A DNA stretch of 64,000 nt, taken from an uncultured Pelagibacteraceae bacterium (GTDB lineage Bacteria; Pseudomonadota; Alphaproteobacteria; Pelagibacterales; Pelagibacteraceae). The notes beneath the pieces are model-generated. The model saw only the letters and a program-made list of their open reading frames with translations. It had not been told where the DNA came from and searched no databases. Of this stretch, positions 24,578 to 31,668 are shown one piece after another. Both the position numbers and the translations under genes were made by a program. Location: assembly GCA_902603945.1 (NCBI GenBank), contig CACKWP010000003.1, positions 1 to 64,000 on the forward strand, read 5' to 3'. Every line of letters begins with the position of its first letter. Position 1 is the stretch's first letter.

Positions 24578-25519
24578 ATGAAATTTCTAAAAACATTAAT
24601 TACTATAGCTTTTATTTCTTCATTAAATTTATCGATTAATGCAAAAGAAATAAGAATGGGTAAAGCTGATTGGGATACAGGTTATTTTCAAGCAGAAGTT
24701 TATAAAAAAGCATTAGAGAAAATGGGTTATAAAGTTACTGGCCCAACTGTTATGAAGCCACAGGTGTTCTATGTTGCGGCTGCAGCTGGAGATATGGATC
24801 TTTGGGTAAATGGATGGTTTGGAAACCACGATTCATATGTCAAAGAGGCTATGGGCAAGGTTAAACCTGTAGGCTATGTTGCAAAAAGTGGTGGCCTTCA
24901 AGGTTACTTAATTGATAAAAAAACAGCAGATAAATTTAACATCAAGTCTGTCATGGATATTAAAAATCATGCCAAAGAGTTTGACTCAAATGGGGATGAT
25001 AAAGCAGATATGGTTGCCTGTCATCCAGGATGGGGTTGCGAAAAAATTATATCAAGACACTTTGAAGAACTTGGGCTAGGTGAATTTATTAATCCAATAA
25101 AAGCTGATTATTCAGCTGCGATGGCAGATATAATTTCAAGATATAAAAATGGTAAATCTGTTTTATTTTATACTTGGACACCTAATTGGACAGTCGGTAC
25201 TTTAAAATTAGGTGAAGATGTAGTTTGGATTGAAGCGCCTTTTAGTGAAACAAAAGCAGTAAGTGTGCCTAATGCAACTAAATCTAAACTTAATATGGGA
25301 TTTGGAGTAAACGACATAAGACCAGCCGCAAACGTTGATTTTTTAAAAGCTAATCCAAAGGTAGAAAAGTTTTTAAAAAAAGCATCTATACCTTTAGCAG
25401 ATATTGCTGCCCAAAATTTAAAAATGAACAAGGGTGAAAAAAGTGAGAAAGCAATAAAAAAACATGCTGAAGAATGGATCAAATCAAATCAAAAAACTTT
25501 CAATAGTTGGATTAATTAA
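24578..25519 (+). CDS. glycine betaine/proline-type ABC substrate-binding protein, copy 1
   Basis: Periplasmic binding protein of the OpuAC/ProX family, 313 residues. Residues 1-22 form a signal peptide. The mature part begins KEIRMGKADWDTGYFQAE, then PTVMKPQVFYVAAAAGDMDLWVNGWFG, CHPGWGC, ILFYTWTPNWTVG-like and NFDIRPAANVDFL-like segments. Many tryptophans suggest an aromatic cage for a quaternary ammonium ligand such as glycine betaine or a relative. A Shine-Dalgarno AAAAGGAT lies 6 bases before the ATG. The next gene encodes a close paralogue with the same length and motifs, so this is a tandem duplication. Confidence 0.85.
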   Translation: MKFLKTLITIAFISSLNLSINAKEIRMGKADWDTGYFQAEVYKKALEKMGYKVTGPTVMKPQVFYVAAAAGDMDLWVNGWFGNHDSYVKEAMGKVKPVGYVAKSGGLQGYLIDKKTADKFNIKSVMDIKNHAKEFDSNGDDKADMVACHPGWGCEKIISRHFEELGLGEFINPIKADYSAAMADIISRYKNGKSVLFYTWTPNWTVGTLKLGEDVVWIEAPFSETKAVSVPNATKSKLNMGFGVNDIRPAANVDFLKANPKVEKFLKKASIPLADIAAQNLKMNKGEKSEKAIKKHAEEWIKSNQKTFNSWIN

Positions 25520-25541
25520 GAACAATTTAGCAAATAAGAAA

Positions 25542-25565
25542 ATATGCGCACGAGAGTGCGCATAT
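25542..25565 (+). other. strong hairpin with GAGA loop between the paralogues
   Basis: A perfect 10-base-pair stem with a GNRA-type tetraloop GAGA. The stem contains GCGCAC and GTGCGC, striking in such an AT-rich region. It sits 22 bases after the first binding-protein stop and about 80 bases before the second start. It lacks an immediate T-run, so it is more likely an mRNA stability or processing element than a simple terminator. Confidence 0.7.
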
Positions 25566-25637
25566 AAGACATATCTCACTTTTTAGTTGTATTACGGTTA
25601 CATTAAAAATCTATACATGTTAAAATTTTTTAAATTT

Positions 25638-25644
25638 AGGAGGG
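25638..25644 (+). promoter_or_regulatory. strong ribosome binding site of the second binding-protein gene
   Basis: AGGAGGG, an almost perfect Shine-Dalgarno, 3 bases before the ATG at 25648. Most genes in this window have weak or no such site, so this gene is probably translated at a high rate. Confidence 0.7.
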
Positions 25645-25647
25645 AAT

Positions 25648-26589
25648 ATGAGATATTTAAAACATTTAGTATCAATAATTGCAGCTCTAACTATTAGTAG
25701 TGTTGTATTTGCCAATGAGATCAAGATGGGTAAAGCAGACTGGGATACAGGCTATTTTCAGGCTGAGATCTATAAGGCGGCTCTTGAGAAAATGGGTTAC
25801 AAAGTTTCAGGCCCAACTGTAATGAAACCTCAAGTGTTTTACGTAGCGGCAACATCAGGCGATGTTGATTTATGGGTAAACGGCTGGTTCGGTACTCATG
25901 ATGGTTACATTTCAGAATCCAAAGGCAAAGTTAAACCAGTTGGTTATGTAATGAAGGGTGGAGGAGCTCAAGGTTACTTAATCGATAAAAAATCAGCAGA
26001 TAAATTTGGTATCAAAAGCGTAATGGATATCAAAAAACATGCAAAAGAGTTTGACTCTAATGGAGATGGAAAAGCAGACATGGTTGCTTGTCCTCCAGGT
26101 TGGGGTTGTGAAAAACAAATCACAAAACATTTTGATGAACTTGGATTAGGTGAATTTATCAATCCAGTAAAAGCTGACTATTCGGCTTCAATGGCAGACG
26201 CAGTGTCTAAATACAAAAATGGAAAATCAATTCTATTTTATACTTGGACACCTAACTGGACTGTTGGTGCTTTAAAACTTGGTAAAGATGTAGTTTGGAT
26301 TGAAGTTCCATACAGCAAAACAAAACCTACTAAGATCGCTAATGCAACAAAGTCTAAAGTAAATTTAGGTTTTGGCGCTGATGATATTAGACCAGCAGCG
26401 AACGTAGATTTTCTTAAAGCAAATCCAAAAGTAGAAAAGATGCTTAAAAAAGCTTCAATTCCTCTTGGGGATATTGCTGCTCAGAACTTGAAAATGAACA
26501 AGGGAGAGAAAAGCGAAAAGGCTATTAAGAAACACGCAGCTGAATGGATAAAAGCTAATCAAAGTACATTTGATAGTTGGATCAAGTAA
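25648..26589 (+). CDS. glycine betaine/proline-type ABC substrate-binding protein, copy 2
   Basis: Paralogue of the preceding gene, also 313 residues, with most residues identical by eye and no length change. The signal peptide is residues 1-22 (VVFANE at its end). Differences cluster in the segment after WFG (THDGYISESKGK against NHDSYVKEAMGK), at CPPGWGC against CHPGWGC, and around VPYSKTKPTKIAN. It has a much stronger ribosome binding site than copy 1. In marine streamlined bacteria such proteins are among the most abundant. The ligand is probably a quaternary amine; the two copies may differ in affinity or ligand. Confidence 0.87.
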   Translation: MRYLKHLVSIIAALTISSVVFANEIKMGKADWDTGYFQAEIYKAALEKMGYKVSGPTVMKPQVFYVAATSGDVDLWVNGWFGTHDGYISESKGKVKPVGYVMKGGGAQGYLIDKKSADKFGIKSVMDIKKHAKEFDSNGDGKADMVACPPGWGCEKQITKHFDELGLGEFINPVKADYSASMADAVSKYKNGKSILFYTWTPNWTVGALKLGKDVVWIEVPYSKTKPTKIANATKSKVNLGFGADDIRPAANVDFLKANPKVEKMLKKASIPLGDIAAQNLKMNKGEKSEKAIKKHAAEWIKANQSTFDSWIK

Positions 26590-26607
26590 AGGTTCAGGTT
26601 AATTTTA

Positions 26608-27459
26608 ATGAGTTTAAAATTAGCCCCTTCTGATTACGAAATATACATTCCAATTGGTGAATGGATAGAAGGAAATATTAAAGAGTGGCTATTCGAACAA
26701 AGGCCACTCTTTAAAAAAATTTCAGCCCCGATAGACACTGTACTAAATAGTTTAGACACTCTTTTTAATTTTATACCCTTTCCGATAATACTTTTGATAT
26801 TTATAATTTTCGCTTATAGGACTAATGGAATTAAATTTGCAATATTTTCTTTTTTAAGTTTAGTTTTTATAGATCTGGTTGACCTTTGGTCTGAAAGTAT
26901 GACTACGTTAGCTATGATATTTACCGCAGTTTTATTTTGTATGTTAATCGGTATTCCTCTAGGAATTCTGGCTTCGAGAAGTAACACTTTTGAAATTATT
27001 TTACGTCCAGTACTTGATATAATGCAAACAATACCAAGTTTCGTTTATTTGATCCCTGTAGTTATGCTTTTTGGAGTTGGTTTGACACCTGGAGTAGTTG
27101 CTACAATTATATTTGCCTTACCACCAATTATTCGATTAACAAATTTGGGTATTAGGCAAGTCGGTAAAGGTTTTAAAGAAGCAGGATCAAGTCTAGGACT
27201 TACAAAATTTTTAATATTAATTAAAATTGAAATACCTTTATCTTTAAAAACTATAATGGCAGGTGTTAATCAAACATTAATGTTAGCTTTATCTATGGTA
27301 GTTATTGCGGCATTGATTGGAGCTGGAGGATTAGGCTTAACTGTTTATATCGCTTTAGGTAGATTAGATGTAGGTTCAGCAGTCATTGGTGGAACTGGAA
27401 TAGTAATTTTAGCAATAATATTAGACAGAATAACTCAGAAAATAATTAAAACTCGTTAA
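26608..27459 (+). CDS. proW: glycine betaine/proline-type ABC permease
   Basis: Membrane subunit of 283 residues, ProW/OpuAB type. The N-terminus has an amphipathic and hydrophilic part (IPIGEWIEGNIKEWLFEQ) as in ProW. It is followed by about six helices. The inner-membrane coupling motif is seen in IIRLTNLGIRQVGKGFKEAGSSLGLTK, the EAA loop. It follows the second binding-protein gene by 18 bases. No ATP-binding subunit follows; the next gene is on the other strand, so the ATPase must be encoded elsewhere. Its last 14 bases overlap the convergent small gene. Confidence 0.87.
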   Translation: MSLKLAPSDYEIYIPIGEWIEGNIKEWLFEQRPLFKKISAPIDTVLNSLDTLFNFIPFPIILLIFIIFAYRTNGIKFAIFSFLSLVFIDLVDLWSESMTTLAMIFTAVLFCMLIGIPLGILASRSNTFEIILRPVLDIMQTIPSFVYLIPVVMLFGVGLTPGVVATIIFALPPIIRLTNLGIRQVGKGFKEAGSSLGLTKFLILIKIEIPLSLKTIMAGVNQTLMLALSMVVIAALIGAGGLGLTVYIALGRLDVGSAVIGGTGIVILAIILDRITQKIIKTR

Positions 27460-27634
27460 TAATTCCAAGCATTTTAAGAATAAAAACAATCACAAAAAAC
27501 AAAACAGTCCAACCTATAAATTGAAGAACAATTGTAAGTTTTGGCCCTTTATCAATACCCTTCCAATTCATGAATGTATATGTTGTGAATATAGAAAGTA
27601 TTAAAAGAAGAAGAAGATTAGTTAAAGATATCAT
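27446..27634 (-). CDS. small hypothetical membrane protein
   Basis: A 62-residue protein with two predicted membrane helices: LTNLLLLLILSIFTTYTF near the N-terminus and IVLQFIGWTVLFFVIVFIL in the C-terminal half, with a short charged link (KGIDKGPKL). Not recognised as a known family. Its ATG overlaps the prpC stop by 4 bases (ATGA on the minus strand), a typical coupled arrangement, which is the main reason to accept it. It overlaps the permease gene tail by 14 bases. It could instead be a chance ORF. Confidence 0.5.
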   Translation of the reverse strand: MISLTNLLLLLILSIFTTYTFMNWKGIDKGPKLTIVLQFIGWTVLFFVIVFILKMLGIINEF

Positions 27635-28755
27635 CTTTGATTTAAAAGCATCACCTCTCTTACTTCAGCACCTCTATATTTGGATAAAGGTCTTATTAAT
27701 TTATTTGAAGTATGTTGTTCCATTATATGTGCAGACCAACCAGTTATTCGTGACATCACGAATATTGGTGTGTAGAAATCAATATCTATTCCCATCATGT
27801 AATAAGTTGGACCACAAGGGAAGTCTACATTTGGATGGATATTCTTTTTTTCTAACATAACCTTTTCTAAAATTTCATACATTCTTGTATATTTTTCTTT
27901 TTTAAGAAGTTTTGCTACTTTAAACATATAATGTTTCATTGTAGGCACTCTAGAGTCTCCCGTCCTATAAACTCTGTGACCAAAACCCATAACAACTTTC
28001 TTTTTGTTTAATGCATTCTCAATCCAAGCTTTAGCTTTTTCTGGTTTACCTATTTCTTTCATCATATGCATTACAGCTTCATTTGCTCCACCATGCAATG
28101 GACCTTTTAAGGAAGCAATAGCTCCAGTGATCGCTCCATGTAAATCTGACAAACTTGAGGTAATTGTTCTAGCTGTAAAAGTTGAAACGTTGAAACTATG
28201 TTCAGCATATAAAATTAAAGAAATATCAAATGCTCTAACTATTTCTTTATCTGGCACTTTATTAAACATCATTTTAAAGAAGTTCTCTGAGAAAGATAAA
28301 TTTTTACTAGGAGAAATTATACTTTTACCTTTTCTTGATCTAAAATAAGCGGCAACTGCAGTAGGAGTTTTAGCAAATATTCTCATTGCTTTTCGCATAT
28401 TTGCTCTAGGAGAATTATCTTTAGTATCTTTATCTTCTAATGCCATTAAACTCACACATGTTCTAATTACATCCATAGGGTGTGCATTTTTCGGCATCTT
28501 TTTAATATCGTTTAATATTTGCTTTGAAAGTTTTCTTTCAGATCTCTCCTGCTTAATAAATTTTTTAAGCTGGTTTTTATTTGGTAGTTCACCATTAAGA
28601 ACAAGATAGGCAACCTCCTCGAAATCACACTTATCGCAAAGCTCTTGAACCGTATAACCTCTGTAAGTAAGTGCACTCAATTCTGGAACTACATGTGATA
28701 TTGTAGTTTCATCAACAACTATACCAAGTAATCCTTTTTTAATTTCTTCACTCAT
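27631..28755 (-). CDS. prpC: 2-methylcitrate synthase (citrate synthase family)
   Basis: Condenses propionyl-CoA with oxaloacetate in the methylcitrate cycle; many members also accept acetyl-CoA. The 374-residue length and motifs HGGANEAVMHMM, MGFGHRVYRTGDSRVPTMK and FYTPIFVMSRITGWSAHIMEQ fit the PrpC branch, which lacks the long N-terminal domain of housekeeping GltA. Catalytic histidines lie in the first two motifs. The start overlaps the prpB stop by one base, so prpB and prpC form one transcription unit. A general citrate synthase role cannot be excluded from sequence alone, but the prpB partner favours PrpC. Confidence 0.88.
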   Translation of the reverse strand: MSEEIKKGLLGIVVDETTISHVVPELSALTYRGYTVQELCDKCDFEEVAYLVLNGELPNKNQLKKFIKQERSERKLSKQILNDIKKMPKNAHPMDVIRTCVSLMALEDKDTKDNSPRANMRKAMRIFAKTPTAVAAYFRSRKGKSIISPSKNLSFSENFFKMMFNKVPDKEIVRAFDISLILYAEHSFNVSTFTARTITSSLSDLHGAITGAIASLKGPLHGGANEAVMHMMKEIGKPEKAKAWIENALNKKKVVMGFGHRVYRTGDSRVPTMKHYMFKVAKLLKKEKYTRMYEILEKVMLEKKNIHPNVDFPCGPTYYMMGIDIDFYTPIFVMSRITGWSAHIMEQHTSNKLIRPLSKYRGAEVREVMLLNQR

Positions 28756-29651
28756 TATTCATGTCCCTCTGTAGAAAAGTCAGTAATTTTTTTGTCCGGC
28801 GTATTGTATTTCTCATATTCTACTAACTCGTACAACCTTTTTCTAGTCTGCATTTTGTCAATAATATTGTTTTGATGGCCATCTTTAAATATTGATTTTA
28901 AACCTATTTCAACATTTTGCATTGCTAGCCTTTGTGTACTTACAGGATAAATAACAAGGTTATAACCTAAATTTTCTAATTGTTTTTTATCTAATAATTT
29001 TGATTTTCCAAATTCTGTCATGTTGGCTAACAAGTATCCCTTAGCTGTTTTTCTAACTTTTTCAAATTCGCTTTCATCTTTCATAGCTTCTGGAAAAATC
29101 ATATCAGCTCCGGCGTCCTCATAAGCTTTAATGCGATCTAATGTTTTATCTAACCCTTCAACAGAATTTGCATCCGTTCTTGCAATAATTAAAAAATTTT
29201 TATCTTTCCTTGCTTGTATTGACTCTTGAATTTTTTTTACCATTTCCTCTTTTGAAACAAGTTCTTTATTATCTAAATGGCCACATCTTTTTTCAGCTAT
29301 TTGATCTTCTAAATGACATCCAGCTAAACCTTTGCCCTCAAAAATCTCAATTGTTTTTTTACAATTTCCAAATCCTGTATCTATATCGACTATTGTTGGG
29401 AGATCAGTAACTCTTGCTATTTGATTACTTCTATAACTTACTTGATCTAAAGTTGTTAAACCAATATCAGGTAAACCTAGATCGTTTGACATAACTCCAC
29501 CTGAAACATAAATACCATCAAAACCTATTTCGGCAATTAGCTTAGCACATAGAGGATTATATGCTCCAGGAAATCTTAATAGTTTTTTTGATTTTAAATT
29601 TTTAATTAAATTTGAACGTTTTTCTGAAACTGTTTTTTTAGTAAAATGCAT
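28755..29651 (-). CDS. prpB: 2-methylisocitrate lyase
   Basis: Isocitrate lyase/PEP mutase superfamily enzyme of 298 residues, splitting 2-methylisocitrate to pyruvate and succinate. Visible are GAYNPLCAKLIAEIGFDGIYVSG, TIVDIDTGFGNC, and LEDQIAEKRCGHLDNKELV with the catalytic Cys of the KRCGH motif, then IIARTDANSVEGLD and IFPEAMKDE. These distinguish it from oxaloacetate decarboxylases of the same fold. It is the first gene of a leftward unit with prpC and the small membrane protein gene. No prpD or acnD is present here. Confidence 0.9.
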   Translation of the reverse strand: MHFTKKTVSEKRSNLIKNLKSKKLLRFPGAYNPLCAKLIAEIGFDGIYVSGGVMSNDLGLPDIGLTTLDQVSYRSNQIARVTDLPTIVDIDTGFGNCKKTIEIFEGKGLAGCHLEDQIAEKRCGHLDNKELVSKEEMVKKIQESIQARKDKNFLIIARTDANSVEGLDKTLDRIKAYEDAGADMIFPEAMKDESEFEKVRKTAKGYLLANMTEFGKSKLLDKKQLENLGYNLVIYPVSTQRLAMQNVEIGLKSIFKDGHQNNIIDKMQTRKRLYELVEYEKYNTPDKKITDFSTEGHE

Positions 29652-29692
29652 CCGTGAGGATTTATATTAGAGCAAGATAAAAAAATCAAAGA

Positions 29693-30292
29693 TTATTTAA
29701 ATAGTATAAATAGTCCAGTTAAAACTAATAAAACAGCTAGCAAATATTCGATAATTTTTTTTATTTTTATATCTGTTATAAATTTTCTCAAACCGCTTCC
29801 AAACAATGCCCACAAACTAATCGTTGGAAAACATATTAGCGCAGCAGTAATTGTTACAAATGCAACTCCAATAAAAATATTTTCATCAGTAGGAAAAAAA
29901 CCTGAAGCAACTGTAACAGCAATTGACCAAGCTTTTGGATTTATAAATTGAAATAAAGACGCTTCATAAAATCTTAGAGGTCTACCCGTCTCTTTTTGAA
30001 CCATGCTAAATGAACCAATCATTTTCCATCCTAAATAAACTAAATAAATGAAACATAAAATTTTCATATAAAATTGAACTTGAGGATAAAGCAAAAATAA
30101 ATTTGCTAAACCAAAACAAGTTAAACCTATTTGCAAAATATGACCTAAAGGAATTCCAATTAAATGAGGTAGAGTTCTAATAAAACCGAATTTCATTCCT
30201 GACGCAGTAAGCATTGCATTATTAGGGCCTGGTGTAAAAAACATAGTAAAATAAAAAGCAGATAATGCTGAAAATAGAGCAAACGTTATCAT
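29693..30292 (-). CDS. LysE family exporter
   Basis: A 199-residue membrane protein with about six helices of the LysE/RhtB amino-acid efflux family. The family signature near the N-terminus is FTPGPNNAMLTASGMKFGF, followed by GIPLGH in the third segment and FQFINPKAWSIAVTVASGF in the middle. It probably exports an amino acid or a related metabolite. Its ATG overlaps the stop of the upstream phosphatase gene (ATGA), so the two are co-transcribed. Substrate is not predictable. Confidence 0.85.
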   Translation of the reverse strand: MITFALFSALSAFYFTMFFTPGPNNAMLTASGMKFGFIRTLPHLIGIPLGHILQIGLTCFGLANLFLLYPQVQFYMKILCFIYLVYLGWKMIGSFSMVQKETGRPLRFYEASLFQFINPKAWSIAVTVASGFFPTDENIFIGVAFVTITAALICFPTISLWALFGSGLRKFITDIKIKKIIEYLLAVLLVLTGLFILFK

Positions 30293-30951
30293 AAATATTT
30301 TTCTATTATTTTTTCAAATCCTATAAAGTCACTAATTAATTCATCATGTTTAATTTCTTTTTCAGATTTTTCTGTATAACCGTCTTTTACTAAAACAAAG
30401 GGCAAATTTGCATTATGAGCAGAGCTTGCATCTACTTCACTGTCACCCACCATTATTGTTTTTTTTAAATCACCGCCTATTATTTCAACAACACCCGTTA
30501 AATGTCTTGGATCTGGTTTATTAAATGAAAAAGTATCACAACCAGCTACATATTCAAAAAATCTGTACATATCTAATTTTTTTAATAGATCTACAGCTAA
30601 TCTCTCTTGCTTATTTGTACAAACACCCATCGATATATTTTTATTTTTTGCCCAATTTAAAAATTCCATAGTTCCCCTCAAAGGCTTACTTTTTTGATCA
30701 ATATTTTTGGCGTAAAAATCTAAAAATTCGTTAGTCATCTCCTTTTTTATTTTTTCATCTTTTATTTCTTCTTTGAATGATCTTTGCATCATTACCCATG
30801 CCCCTTTACCGGCGAGCGATTTAATGTCAGATAATTTCTTCTCGGAATGCCCAAATTTTTTCATAACATGATTATGTGCTGCCATTAAATCTGGAGCGGT
30901 ATTAACTATTGTTCCATCTAAATCAAAAAGAATTGTATAAATTTGAGTCAT
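30289..30951 (-). CDS. HAD-family phosphatase (phosphoglycolate phosphatase-like)
   Basis: Haloacid-dehalogenase superfamily hydrolase of 220 residues. Motif I is FDLDGTIVNTAPDL, with both catalytic aspartates and the Gph-like TAPDL extension. Motif II is the Thr in GVCTNKQ, and motif III/IV are the Lys in FNKPDPRHL and the acidic pair in IMVGDSEVDA. The cap is the small helical C1 type between motifs I and II. It may remove 2-phosphoglycolate formed in DNA repair, or another small phosphate ester. Divergent from the glmU-like gene and followed by an overlapping exporter gene. Confidence 0.82.
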   Translation of the reverse strand: MTQIYTILFDLDGTIVNTAPDLMAAHNHVMKKFGHSEKKLSDIKSLAGKGAWVMMQRSFKEEIKDEKIKKEMTNEFLDFYAKNIDQKSKPLRGTMEFLNWAKNKNISMGVCTNKQERLAVDLLKKLDMYRFFEYVAGCDTFSFNKPDPRHLTGVVEIIGGDLKKTIMVGDSEVDASSAHNANLPFVLVKDGYTEKSEKEIKHDELISDFIGFEKIIEKYL

Positions 30952-30992
30952 TTTAAAAGTATTAAAAAGAAATATTTTGTGACTTATTTCAG

Positions 30993-31009
30993 TTACATTA
31001 TTAATGTAA
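30993..31009. promoter_or_regulatory. perfect palindrome upstream of glmU-like/glmS
   Basis: A perfect 17-base inverted repeat (arms TTACATTA and TAATGTAA around a single T) ends 11 bases before the ATG of the glmU-like gene and lies about 42 bases from the start of the divergent phosphatase gene. Position and symmetry suit an operator for a dimeric repressor or a small RNA hairpin in the leader. The regulator is unknown. Confidence 0.5.
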
Positions 31010-31020
31010 AGAATTTTTTA

Positions 31021-31668
31021 ATGAAAAGAAATAACAAATTAGATAAGGCAGATTTCTATCGTCTTTCTCAAGAAATTTTGAGAAACAAAGCATTGGCTAA
31101 GGGTGTAAATTTGATTGCACCGGAGACAATTTTTTTATCAAAAGATACAACTTTTGGAAAAAATGTAACTGTCGAGCCTTATGTAGTATTTGGTCCAAAT
31201 GTTAAAATTGGAGATAATTCATATATAAAATCATTTAGTCATATTGAGGGAACAAAAATTGAGAAGAGTGTTACCGTTGGGCCATATGCAAGATTAAGAA
31301 ATGGAACAATTTTAAAAAATAATTCTAAAATTGGAAATTTTGTGGAAACAAAGAAATCAACTATCAATCAAAATTCAAAAGTTAATCATTTATCTTATGT
31401 GGGTGATGCTTCGGTTGGAAAAAATTCAAACATAGGAGCAGGAACTATTACTTGTAATTATGATGGAGTCAAAAAATTTAAAACAAGAATATCAGAAAAT
31501 GTTTTTATTGGATCTAATTCATCTTTAGTAGCCCCTATTAAAATAGAAAAGGACAGTATTGTAGGAGCTGGATCAGTAATTACAAAAAATGTTAAAAAAA
31601 AATCTTTAGCTATATCAAGATCTCCTCAAATAGAAGTGAAAGATTATAATAAAAGGAAAAAAAAATAA
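31021..31668 (+). CDS. stand-alone GlmU-type glucosamine-1-phosphate acetyltransferase
   Basis: Left-handed beta-helix acetyltransferase of 215 residues equal to the C-terminal half of GlmU. It keeps the catalytic set: Arg in VGPYARLRNG, Lys in GNFVETKK, His and Tyr in VNHLSYVGDA, and the Asn and Lys in AGTITCNYDGVKKFK. The C-terminal SRSPQIEV is also typical. The N-terminal uridylyltransferase domain (about 230 residues with the LxxGxGTRM motif) is missing. It should acetylate glucosamine-1-phosphate only. I place the start at ATG 31021; an upstream start overlapping the phosphatase gene adds a poor leader. The glmS start overlaps its stop (TAATG). Confidence 0.87.
   Translation: MKRNNKLDKADFYRLSQEILRNKALAKGVNLIAPETIFLSKDTTFGKNVTVEPYVVFGPNVKIGDNSYIKSFSHIEGTKIEKSVTVGPYARLRNGTILKNNSKIGNFVETKKSTINQNSKVNHLSYVGDASVGKNSNIGAGTITCNYDGVKKFKTRISENVFIGSNSSLVAPIKIEKDSIVGAGSVITKNVKKKSLAISRSPQIEVKDYNKRKKK

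Noticed and set aside
25520-25647. Riboswitch between the two binding-protein genes
   Set aside because: I see one hairpin and a strong ribosome binding site but no recognisable glycine, SAM or other known aptamer layout.
30943-31020. N-terminal extension of the glmU-like gene
   Set aside because: The added residues overlap the divergent gene and the 17-base palindrome and show no similarity to GlmU; the ATG at 31021 is better.
31021-31668. Truncated GlmU as a pseudogene
   Set aside because: All acetyltransferase residues and the normal C-terminus are intact, and the gene is coupled to glmS, so it looks functional as a separate domain.
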